Source: a bacterium (GTDB lineage Bacteria; Planctomycetota; B15-G4; JADJEK01). Taken from it: a DNA stretch of 7,576 nt. Shown in pieces: positions 1-6,243 of this stretch. A program made the translations under genes and the position numbers. The stretch covers positions 1 through 7,576 of the forward strand of contig JAUIEL010000326.1 in assembly GCA_030428825.1 (NCBI GenBank). Direction: 5' to 3'. The notes beneath the pieces were generated by a model. That model was not told the DNA's origin, did not search any database, and was given only the letters and a program-made list of their open reading frames with translations. How positions within the stretch are numbered: position 1 is the stretch's first letter; each line of letters begins with the position of its first letter.

Positions 1-175
1 GAAAACTCCCGCCGGTCGGCTACTCTCTCTCCCTTCACGGCAACGCGGCCGTGGGCGTCGGCGACCGCGGCAGTCCGCTACGGTCGCGGCGCCCGGAACG
101 ACGATGTTCCTGGACCCGTTCCGGCCCGGTATTCGTCCGGCCGGCGGACCCGCCCGGCCGTTTCGTGATGCTCCG
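1..175. other. leader region upstream of the ABC importer operon
   Basis: I see no convincing complete gene in these bases. The frame of the substrate-binding protein is open back to an ATG at 104, so part of this stretch could be coding if that start is used. A GGAA at 93-96 lies 7 bases before that ATG. The residues this would add (proline- and arginine-rich) do not look like a signal peptide or a domain. I found no clear -35/-10 pair, tRNA or known riboswitch signature. The one clear structure is the hairpin at 61-87, listed separately. The operon promoter probably lies here or just before the window. Confidence 0.5.
61..87 (+). promoter_or_regulatory. strong hairpin in the leader
   Basis: GCGACCG (61-67) is the exact reverse complement of CGGTCGC (81-87). 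Inside it CGG (68-70) pairs with CCG (75-77) around the loop CAGT, leaving CTA (78-80) as a bulge. This gives 10 base pairs, nearly all G-C. No T-run follows, so it is not a standard intrinsic terminator. It lies 16 bases before the ATG at 104 and 88 bases before the preferred ATG at 176. It could be an mRNA leader structure or the end of an upstream transcript. In GC-rich DNA such stems also arise by chance, so its role is unproven. Confidence 0.35.
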
Positions 176-1321
176 ATGAATCAGGCTCTCCGGCTCCTCC
201 TCGCCTTCGCGGCGTTCCTGTCCGCGATCACGTTCGCGCACGGCCTCATGAACCTCGATTGGTTCAAGAAGAAGGGGCGTGAGCAGCTGATCGTCGGCCA
301 CCTCCCCGTGACGTGACACCTCACCTGCCCCGTCACCAGTTGGGTGACGGAACAGAACGACACGGGAACGGTGTTTCGGTCACAGCGATACCAGAGCTGG
401 CCCGAGATGACCGAGGCCATCCTCGGAGGGAATCTGCACGCGGCGTTCCTCCTCGCTCCCCTGGCGATGCAGCTCGCGCGGGAGGGGACCAAGCCGGTGA
501 AGATCGTCCACCTCGGTCACCGGGACGGGACGGCGATCGTCGTGCGGAAGGACTCGGACTACCAGTCGTTCGCCGACCTGCGAGGGACGACGATGGCGAT
601 TCCGCATCGGTACGCGAACCAACGCATCCTGGTCGAGAAGATGAAGCAGGACTACGGCTTCGCCGAGCACGACCTGAAGCTGCTCGACTTTCCGCCGCCG
701 GACATGCCCGCCGCGTTGCGAGCGGGGACGTTCGAGAGCTACATCGTCGGCGAGCCGTTCTGCGCCCAGGCGGAGATGGACGGGTCGGGTCGCGTGCTCC
801 ATCACACGAAGGACATCTGGCCGAACTTCATCTCGTGCGTCCTGATCGTCACGCAGGAGTTGATCGAAACGGACCCGGCGCTGGTGCAGGAGCTGGTCAC
901 CGGCATCACGGCGTCGGGGAAGTGGCTGGACGAGGGGGACGAGCGCCTTCTCGAAGGGCTGGTCCTCGAGGGCGACGCGACCGCCGAGGATCGAACGGGG
1001 GGGAAGGTCGTCATCTCGAAGGAGTTCGGCCACACGCCGAGGCTTCAGGCCGCGGTCATCGCCGCCCAGCAGCGGTACTACAACCAGAATCCGGAACTGC
1101 TGAAGTGGGTGCTGACGAAGCCTCCCGATCGCGTGAAGTACACGGAGCTGGAACTCGCGAGGGAGGAGTTCGAGGAAATCCTGAGCTGGGCGAATCGGCT
1201 CGGTTTCTTCGGGAAGCGTCCGGTGACGCCGGACGATCCGTTCGACTTCCTCGACTTCTGCGACCCGCGCTTCGAGCGAGGCCGTCTCCCCGCCATGCCG
1301 CTCCAGGAGACGGGACGATGA
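176..1321 (+). CDS. selenocysteine-containing ABC importer substrate-binding protein (NrtA/SsuA-like), UGA recoded as Sec47
   Basis: This is the periplasmic or membrane-tethered ligand receptor of the importer encoded with the next two genes. Read through the in-frame TGA at 314-316, the product is 381 residues. Residues 1-21 resemble a signal peptide: Arg6, the hydrophobic run LLLAFAAFLSAITFA, and possible cleavage after TFA. Next come KKKGREQLIVGHLPVT, Sec47, then HLTCPVT, giving a Sec47-x-x-x-Cys51 motif. The rest is a continuous NrtA/SsuA/NMT1-type fold, with landmarks LGHRDGT (about 113-119), PPPDMPAAL (173-181), GEPFCAQAEMDG (192-203) and WPNFISC (215-221). Other cysteines are 196, 221 and 362. 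From memory, relatives have Cys at the TGA position. ATG 176 is preferred because it begins the signal peptide, although its ribosome-binding site is weak. ATG 104 in the same frame would add 24 residues, and ATG 248 would remove the signal peptide. The stop overlaps the permease start (ATGA, 1318-1321). The ligand is unknown. The main alternatives are a nonsense mutation or a sequencing error at one base. Confidence 0.85.
314..316 (+). other. in-frame UGA proposed to encode selenocysteine
   Basis: The TGA lies between codons for VGHLPVT and HLTCPVT with no frame change, and the same protein family is recognisable on both sides. The next base is C, a context in which UGA is a weak terminator. 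The hexamer TGACAC (Sec-His) is, from memory, also the context of the Sec codon of E. coli formate dehydrogenase H. Other TGA codons in the window act as normal stops at gene ends (for example 1319-1321 and 2086-2088) and Trp is encoded by TGG, so a genome-wide change of UGA to Trp does not explain it. Confidence 0.85.
325..355 (+). promoter_or_regulatory. SECIS-like hairpin downstream of the UGA codon
   Basis: CCGTCACC (330-337) pairs perfectly with GGTGACGG (343-350), giving 8 bp closed by the loop AGUUG (338-342). CTG (325-327) can pair with CAG (353-355) across a 2x2 internal loop to extend the stem. There are 21 bases between the UGA and the loop. Known bacterial SECIS elements have a short stem, a small apical loop with G in its first two positions, and a UGA-to-loop distance of roughly 16-37 bases; all three fit here. 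In such elements SelB carrying Sec-tRNA binds the loop. The E. coli-type bulged U is absent, but the element varies widely between bacteria. The stem lies wholly within codons for PVTSWVT. Confidence 0.82.
1305..1309 (+). promoter_or_regulatory. ribosome binding site of the permease gene
   Basis: AGGAG lies 8 bases before the ATG at 1318 and inside the last codons of the substrate-binding protein gene. It supports the ATGA start and so a permease of 256 residues rather than a longer product in the same open frame. Confidence 0.7.
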
Positions 1322-2088
1322 GACTCCGATCGATCGCCTTCGCCGCCCTCGGCTTCGCCCTCTTCGTCGGAACGTGGCACCTGTTGACCCTCGGGCACGG
1401 GGTCGCGGAGGTCGCGGGCCCGTGGCTCACGATGGTCGGCATCGGCGAGGTGATGGCGGCCGGCCACCTCTGGAAGAACATCGTGGCGTCGGTCTTCCGC
1501 GTGTCGTGGGGATTCAGTCTCGCGGCGGCGATCGGCATCCCGCTGGGGATCCTCCTCGGGTGGTCGCCGCGCTGCATGATGACGTTCAACCCGGTCATCC
1601 AGGCGCTGCGCCCGATCTCGCCGATCGCCTGGATCCCGATCGCGGTGCTGATGTTCGGCGGGCACGGGCTCCTGTCGGCGGACTTCTCCGCGATCTTCCT
1701 CGTCTTTCTCGCGTCGTTCTTCCCGATCGTCACCGCGACGACCTCGGCGGTGGGGTCCGTCGAACAGAAGTTCATCCGATCGGCTCGGAACTTCGGCGTG
1801 GAGGGCCTTCCGTTCTTCCGGCGGGTCCTCGTGCCGGCGGCGATGCCCCAGATCCTGACCGGGCTGCGGCTCGCGCTCGGGATCTCGTGGGTCGTCGTGG
1901 TCGCGGCGGAGATGGTCGGGGTCGAGCGTGGCCTCGGCTTCCAGGTGAACGACTCGCGCAACGCGATCCGTTTCGATCACGTCGAGGCGGCGATGGTCGT
2001 GATCGCGATCATCGGGCTGCTGCTCGACTCGGGGATGTCGCGGATCGAGTCGGCGGCGCTGGCCCGCCGGGGGATGAGCCGACGATGA
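1318..2088 (+). CDS. ABC importer permease (SsuC/TauC/NrtB type)
   Basis: This is the inner-membrane channel subunit, presumably a homodimer, that takes ligand from the substrate-binding protein and is driven by the ATPase encoded next. The product is 256 residues, close to the usual 250-280 of this family (BPD_transp_1 domain). Hydrophobic segments fall at about 5-24, 64-82, 100-114, 123-142, 187-201 and 223-237. The cytoplasmic EAA-type coupling loop is at about 153-190: RSARNFGVEG, then FFRRVLVPAAMPQILTGL with the expected Gly and Pro positions. PISPIAWIPIAVLMFG (99-114) is also typical of nitrate/sulfonate-type permeases. The start overlaps the upstream stop by ATGA and has AGGAG before it. 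The frame is open back to about 313, but that upstream part is only a shadow of the substrate-binding protein. Substrate cannot be told from this subunit. Confidence 0.93.
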   Translation: MRLRSIAFAALGFALFVGTWHLLTLGHGVAEVAGPWLTMVGIGEVMAAGHLWKNIVASVFRVSWGFSLAAAIGIPLGILLGWSPRCMMTFNPVIQALRPISPIAWIPIAVLMFGGHGLLSADFSAIFLVFLASFFPIVTATTSAVGSVEQKFIRSARNFGVEGLPFFRRVLVPAAMPQILTGLRLALGISWVVVVAAEMVGVERGLGFQVNDSRNAIRFDHVEAAMVVIAIIGLLLDSGMSRIESAALARRGMSRR

Positions 2089-2840
2089 CGACGAAGATCT
2101 CCGTGCGCGACGTCCAGAAGACGTTCGTGAACGACAAGGGGGAGGAGGTCCACGTCCTCGACGGCGTCAACCTCTCCGTCGTCGAGGGGGAGTTCCTCGC
2201 CATCGTCGGTCCGTCCGGTTGCGGGAAGTCGACCCTGCTGAACTGTCTCGCCGGCTTCGAGACCGCCTCGACCGGCGCGATCGAGATCGACGGCGAGGTC
2301 GTCCGGAAGCCGTCGCGGAAGCGCGTCTTCGTGTTCCAGGAGACCGGGATCTTCCCGTGGTACTCGGTCTGGGACAACATCGCGTTCGGCCTCGGCGACC
2401 TCCCGTTCGAGGAGAAGCACGAGATCGCGATGCGGTACATCCGCCTCGTCGGACTGGAGGGGTTCGAGAAGGCGTACCCGAGCGAGCTGTCGGGCGGGAT
2501 GAAACAGCGCGTCGAGTTCGCGCGCGCGCTCGCGGTCGAGCCGGACGTCCTCTACCTCGACGAGCCGTTCGGCGCGCTCGACGCGTTCACGCGGCTCGAG
2601 ATGCGGCGCGAGATCGTCCGGATCTGGCAGGAGACGGGGAAGACCTGCATCCTCGTCACGCACGACGTGGAAGAGGCGGTCGAGCTGGCGGATCGCGTCG
2701 CCGTCATGACGCGCCGGCCGGCGACGATCCACTCCGTCCTGGACAACCCGCTCGACCGCCCCCGCGACCCGGACGACCGCCGCTTCCGCGAGCTGAAGGA
2801 CTCGATCTTCGAGATCCTCGGCGTCGAGCGGCGGGTCTGA
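2085..2840 (+). CDS. ABC importer ATPase (SsuB/TauB/NrtD type)
   Basis: This is the cytoplasmic subunit that hydrolyses ATP to power the importer. The 251-residue product has every motif of a working ABC ATPase: Walker A GPSGCGKST (42-50), Q-loop with Gln85 in VFVFQETGIFPW, signature LSGGMKQR (135-142), Walker B VLYLDEP (155-161), D-loop GALD (163-166) and switch His193 in VTHDVEEA. LFPW-like residues after the Q-loop and PFGALDAFTR after Walker B are typical of the nitrate/sulfonate/taurine group. The start ATG overlaps the permease stop (ATGA, 2085-2088), and no strong ribosome-binding site precedes it, so translation is probably coupled. It ends 28 bases before the stop of the convergent protease gene. 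Confidence 0.95.
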   Translation: MTTKISVRDVQKTFVNDKGEEVHVLDGVNLSVVEGEFLAIVGPSGCGKSTLLNCLAGFETASTGAIEIDGEVVRKPSRKRVFVFQETGIFPWYSVWDNIAFGLGDLPFEEKHEIAMRYIRLVGLEGFEKAYPSELSGGMKQRVEFARALAVEPDVLYLDEPFGALDAFTRLEMRREIVRIWQETGKTCILVTHDVEEAVELADRVAVMTRRPATIHSVLDNPLDRPRDPDDRRFRELKDSIFEILGVERRV

Positions 2841-2857
2841 TCCCGGGCGGACCCGCC
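2830..2857. terminator. possible shared terminator hairpin between convergent genes
   Basis: GGCGGGT (2830-2836) is the exact reverse complement of ACCCGCC (2851-2857), with a 14-base loop. It covers the last codons and stop of the ATPase gene and most of the 28-base gap before the convergent protease stop. A smaller stem (GGCG 2846-2849 with CGCC 2854-2857) is an alternative. There is no T-run on either strand, so it is only a weak terminator candidate, placed where one would be expected. Confidence 0.3.
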
Positions 2858-2868
2858 TCCCCGCCCCC

Positions 2869-5800
2869 TCAGCCTCGGTCGCGCTCGGACGCCTTCCGGA
2901 GCGCCGGGCGCGGGCGGGCCTTCCACTCCTCGACGTCGGCGGTCAGCACGCGGACCGCGGTCTCGAGCTGGACGTCCTCGCCGCGCGGCAGCTCTCCGGG
3001 CCACGGCCAGACGACGTGGTGCGGGACGCAGCCGTTCCGCTCCATGTCCTCGCCCGTGTCGAGGAGGTACCACCCGCGGAACGGCATCCGGACCATGCCG
3101 AACCGATCGAGCAGGCGCTGGCTGCCGGTGCTGATCACGCCGCCCGCCGTCGGCGCGCCGACCAGCGTCCCGCGCTCGAGGTGCTTGATCGCGTGCGAGA
3201 AGATCTCGGCGTTCGAGAAGCTGTCCTGGTCGCAGAGCACGACGATCGGCTTGTTCCAGGTCGCGTACACCTTCCGGTCGTGCGGATACCCCGGACCGCC
3301 GCCGCGCGGGACGGTGACCGCGTGGACCGGCTGCGTGAGCGCGGTCAGCAGGTGGTCGGTCGTCGAGCCGCCGCCGTTCTTCCGGACGTCGACGACGAGG
3401 CCGTCCTTGCCGTACCCGACCTTGTAGAGCTCCTCCTCGAACTTCAGGAAGCTCGACCAGTTCATGCCCCGGATGTGGAGGTAGCCGAGCGTCCCTCCGG
3501 ACGCCTCGTCGACGCGCCGGCGGTTCGACTCGAGCCACGCGTCGTACAGGAGGGACCGGGCCGACCGGTACGAGATCGGGCGGATCGTCACCTCCCGGAC
3601 CGCGCCGTCGCCGCCCCGCACCTTCAGGCGGACGTCGCGCGCGAGGTCGCCGTTCAGGACGAGCGTCGGGTCGGTCGCCGGCGAGACCGCCGTCCCGTCG
3701 ACCGACAGGACGACCTCGCCCGCCTCGAGGCGCGAGGTGCGTTCGGAGGCCGGGCCGCCCGGGAGGACGTCGCGGACCCTCCAGCCCGGCCCCTCGAACT
3801 CGGGGTCGAACCGGACGCCGAGGTGCGCGGTCACGTCGGTGAACGGCTCGTCGCCGCGCGGGGAGGAGGCGAAGACCGAGAAGCCGAGGTGCGAGGCGTT
3901 CAGCTCGCCGAGCATCATGTTGCCGACCTCGCGGAGCTGGTCCGCGTCGACGGCCGTGCGCGCCGCCGGCTCGTACTTGCGCCGGATCGCCTCCCAGTCG
4001 CGGTTGTTCAGCCGCTCGTCGTAGAACCGGTCGCGCATCGCGCGCCACCCCTCGACGAAGGCGGCGCCGTTCCGGTCGGCGGCGTCGTGCTCCTGCTTCG
4101 CCGAGAAGGCGTAGGTCGTCAGCGATCCCTTGCTGCTCAGGACCGCCGGCTTGCCGTCGCTGACCCCGCCGATCTTCTTCGCCTTCTCGAGGCGCACCCG
4201 CCCGGAGAGGGAGGAGGAGGTGAGCTTCTTCGGCTTCAGCTCGTCGGGGAACTCGACGGTGTACGTCGCGCGCCCGGACGGGCCGGCCGACGAGTAGAAG
4301 GCGAGCTTGTCGTCCTCGATCCAGTACAGGCCGCCGTCGTACGAGTTCGGCGTCGAGATCCGGTGGATCCGGTCGCGGAGCCCGTCGAAGTCGATGACGA
4401 CCTCGACCTCGTCCTTCCCCTTCTTCTCCTTCTTCGACTCCTCCTTCTTCTCCGCCTTCGCGTCGTCGTCCTCGTCGTCGTCCTTCCCGTCGTCGCCGTC
4501 CGCGTCGTCCTCCTTCTTCGGCGCGTCGGTCTTCTTCCCCTTCGACTTCTCCTTTCGCTCCTTCTTCATCTTCTCGAGCGCCTTCTCGAGGCGGCGGTCA
4601 CGCGAGTCCTCCTCGTCGTCGCTCGCGCGGAGCCAGACGTAGTAGACGTCGACCTCCTGGTCGGAGCGGCGCCCGGTGAAGGCGAGCACCTTCCCGTCGG
4701 GCGACCAGGCGGGACCGGAGTCGTTGTCCGGGTGGACCGAGACGTTGAACGGCGCCCGCGACCCGTCGATCGGCGCGATCCAGACGTCCTCGTTGAAGTC
4801 GTCGTCGTTCCTCGAGTACGCCAGCCAGTTCCCGTCCGGCGACCAGTCGAAGTCGGGCGAGTCCCAGCCGGAGACGATCGTCTTCCGGCCCTGGCCGTGC
4901 TCGTCCATCACCACCAGCTCGCCGAGCCCGGAGACGAACGCGAAGCGGCCGTCCGGTCCGCGGCGGAGCGAGTGCTCGACCGCCGCGTCGTCGGTCAGCT
5001 TCTTCAGCTCGAACCCGGAGTTCCGCCACCAGTACGCCTCGGGGTCCTTCCGCTCGGCGCGCCAGACGTCGACCTCGCCGTCGAGGTCGCCGGTGAAGAG
5101 GATCGCCCGGCCGTCCTCGGTGAAGACAGGGTCCCCCTCGGTCCCGGCGGAATCGGTCAGGCGGATCGGCTCGCGGAGCTCGGTGTCCATCACCCAGAGG
5201 TCGCCGCCGGACCGGAAGCAGATCTCGAGCCCGTCGTCGGTGAACGCGGCCTCGTCGGCGCGCGTCAGCGTCTCCCGGTGGATCGGGTCGAACACCGGCT
5301 CGCCCGCGTTCCGGAGCTCGAGCCGCCGCGGCGGGGCGCCGGAGCCCGGCCGGAGGAGCCAGAGGTCGAAGAGGTGCCGGTAGACGATCGTCGTCCCGTC
5401 GCGCGAGACGGCGGGGGTGAAGACGGTGTCGTCCCCGTGCGTGGTCAGCCGGCGACGGTCCCCGGAGTCGAGGTCGTGCTCCCAGAGCTCGAACGATCCG
5501 GACTGGCGGCCGACGTAGTAGAAGCCGCGGCCGTCCGGCTTCCAGCGCGGCGAGCGGTAGCCGAGGTCGTCGCGGAGGAGCTCGAGGTACTCGCCGGCGT
5601 CGCGGTCGAACAGCCAGATCTGCGACGCCTGCGAGCCGACGTACCCCTTCCGGTGCGTCCTCGTCCCCTCCCGCGTGAACAGGACCCGGCGCCCGTCCGG
5701 CGAGAGGCGCCCGTCCTCCACGGCCGCGTCGAACAGGAGGTGCTCCGGCGCCCGCCGGCCCCGCTCGACCACGAACAGCCGCGAGCTCGACCGCCAGAAG

Positions 5801-6189
5801 TGGTCGCGCGCGCTCCGGACGACGAGCCCGGCCCCGTCCGGCGTCCACTCGAGGACGGAGTGGTCCTCGGAGTGGTGCGTGATCCGCTCGGCCGGTCCGC
5901 CGCGGGCGGGCATCACGTACACCTGGTACCCGCCGTCCCGGTTGCTCGTGAACGCGAGCTCCCGTCCGTCGGGCGAGAAGCGCGGTTCGCGGTCGTCGGC
6001 CGGGTCGCGCGTCAGCGGGCGCGCGAGCCCGTCGTCGAGCGCCGCGGACCAGACGTCGCCGGCCCAGGCGAACGCGATCCGGCGCCCGTCCGGGGAGAGC
6101 GCGAAGTCCGACACCAGCCGGATCGGTTCGTGTTCGGCGGCGACGAGCGGGGAGGCGGCGACGAGGAGGGCGGCGAGCGATCGGATCAT
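2869..6189 (-). CDS. exported tricorn-like S41 protease with N-terminal beta-propeller and PDZ domain
   Basis: This is a large serine protease of the tricorn/S41 family, 1106 residues, likely acting on peptides or unfolded proteins outside the cytoplasm. Order: signal peptide 1-18 (IRSLAALLVAASPLVAA, cut before EHEP); beta-propeller about 30-520 with eleven PDG-type repeats such as SPDGRRIAF; a highly charged insert about 524-598; a helical region about 705-770; PDZ about 790-868; and the S41 core with GLVVDVRKNGGGS near 930. The likely triad is His767 (ELNASHLGF), Ser992 (DSFSNAEIF) and Glu1050 (EDMERNG). The Ser-Glu spacing of 58 equals that of archaeal tricorn (Ser965, Glu1023, from memory). 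ATG 6189 is chosen because it begins the signal peptide and follows GGAG. An ATG at 6228 in frame would add 13 residues and bury the signal sequence. A cleavable signal peptide indicates export, unlike cytoplasmic archaeal tricorn. Confidence 0.92.
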   Translation of the reverse strand: MIRSLAALLVAASPLVAAEHEPIRLVSDFALSPDGRRIAFAWAGDVWSAALDDGLARPLTRDPADDREPRFSPDGRELAFTSNRDGGYQVYVMPARGGPAERITHHSEDHSVLEWTPDGAGLVVRSARDHFWRSSSRLFVVERGRRAPEHLLFDAAVEDGRLSPDGRRVLFTREGTRTHRKGYVGSQASQIWLFDRDAGEYLELLRDDLGYRSPRWKPDGRGFYYVGRQSGSFELWEHDLDSGDRRRLTTHGDDTVFTPAVSRDGTTIVYRHLFDLWLLRPGSGAPPRRLELRNAGEPVFDPIHRETLTRADEAAFTDDGLEICFRSGGDLWVMDTELREPIRLTDSAGTEGDPVFTEDGRAILFTGDLDGEVDVWRAERKDPEAYWWRNSGFELKKLTDDAAVEHSLRRGPDGRFAFVSGLGELVVMDEHGQGRKTIVSGWDSPDFDWSPDGNWLAYSRNDDDFNEDVWIAPIDGSRAPFNVSVHPDNDSGPAWSPDGKVLAFTGRRSDQEVDVYYVWLRASDDEEDSRDRRLEKALEKMKKERKEKSKGKKTDAPKKEDDADGDDGKDDDEDDDAKAEKKEESKKEKKGKDEVEVVIDFDGLRDRIHRISTPNSYDGGLYWIEDDKLAFYSSAGPSGRATYTVEFPDELKPKKLTSSSLSGRVRLEKAKKIGGVSDGKPAVLSSKGSLTTYAFSAKQEHDAADRNGAAFVEGWRAMRDRFYDERLNNRDWEAIRRKYEPAARTAVDADQLREVGNMMLGELNASHLGFSVFASSPRGDEPFTDVTAHLGVRFDPEFEGPGWRVRDVLPGGPASERTSRLEAGEVVLSVDGTAVSPATDPTLVLNGDLARDVRLKVRGGDGAVREVTIRPISYRSARSLLYDAWLESNRRRVDEASGGTLGYLHIRGMNWSSFLKFEEELYKVGYGKDGLVVDVRKNGGGSTTDHLLTALTQPVHAVTVPRGGGPGYPHDRKVYATWNKPIVVLCDQDSFSNAEIFSHAIKHLERGTLVGAPTAGGVISTGSQRLLDRFGMVRMPFRGWYLLDTGEDMERNGCVPHHVVWPWPGELPRGEDVQLETAVRVLTADVEEWKARPRPALRKASERDRG
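4396..4625 (-). other. low-complexity Lys/Glu/Asp-rich insert within the protease
   Basis: These bases encode about 75 residues made almost only of Lys, Glu, Asp, Ala and Gly, in alternating basic and acidic blocks (for example EKMKKERKEK, then DDGKDDDEDDD, then KKEESKKEKK). The segment separates the beta-propeller from the later part of the protease and is probably an unstructured linker. On the plus strand it reads as a run of TCC/TTC/TCG triplets, a place where slippage could change its length. Confidence 0.85.
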
Positions 6190-6195
6190 GGGGAG

Positions 6196-6199
6196 CTCC
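6196..6199 (-). promoter_or_regulatory. ribosome binding site deciding the protease start
   Basis: On the minus strand GGAG sits 6 bases before the ATG at 6189. This favours that start, which also begins a good signal peptide, over the in-frame ATG at 6228. GGAG is part of the self-complementary GGAGCTCC (6192-6199). Confidence 0.6.
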
Positions 6200-6209
6200 G
6201 CGGAGACCG

Positions 6210-6222
6210 GAACGAGTCGTTC
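6210..6222. promoter_or_regulatory. 13-bp palindrome in the gap before the protease gene
   Basis: GAACGA-G-TCGTTC is a perfect 6+6 inverted repeat with a single central base. It lies in the 54-base gap between the NUDIX stop and the protease start, 21-33 bases before the preferred ATG. The position would suit an operator or an mRNA hairpin, but no regulator can be named and one such repeat by chance is plausible. Confidence 0.3.
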
Positions 6223-6243
6223 TAGCATGAGGGGCGGCGCGCG

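Noticed and set aside
314..316. Alternative genetic code with UGA as Trp or Gly
   Set aside because: TGA serves as the stop of all six genes in the window and Trp is encoded by TGG, so a general reassignment does not fit.
313..1317. Upstream extension of the permease frame
   Set aside because: It is an Arg/Gly-rich shadow of the substrate-binding protein in another frame; the true permease starts at ATG 1318 with AGGAG before it.
344..1321. Substrate-binding protein starting at GTG 344 (325 residues)
   Set aside because: It lacks the signal peptide and the first strand of the fold, both present in the same frame upstream of the TGA. The GTG lies in the SECIS-like stem and has no ribosome-binding site of its own.
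176..1321. Broken pseudogene caused by a nonsense mutation
   Set aside because: Apart from the TGA, the frame is intact over 381 codons, conserved motifs are kept, the operon partners are intact, and a SECIS-like hairpin sits at the right distance. Still the main alternative if Sec genes are absent from the genome.
1374..2084. Upstream extension of the ATPase frame
   Set aside because: It is a shadow of the permease gene; the ABC domain begins right at ATG 2085, which overlaps the permease stop.
6210..6222. LexA (SOS) box for the GAAC...GTTC palindrome
   Set aside because: The Gram-positive type LexA site has four bases between GAAC and GTTC, whereas here there are five, and no SOS gene is adjacent.
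3016..6225. Long plus-strand open frame of 1069 codons opposite the protease gene
   Set aside because: Its product is a low-complexity Arg/Val/Leu/Asp-rich sequence without domains. It is the GC-driven mirror of a clear tricorn-like protease on the minus strand.
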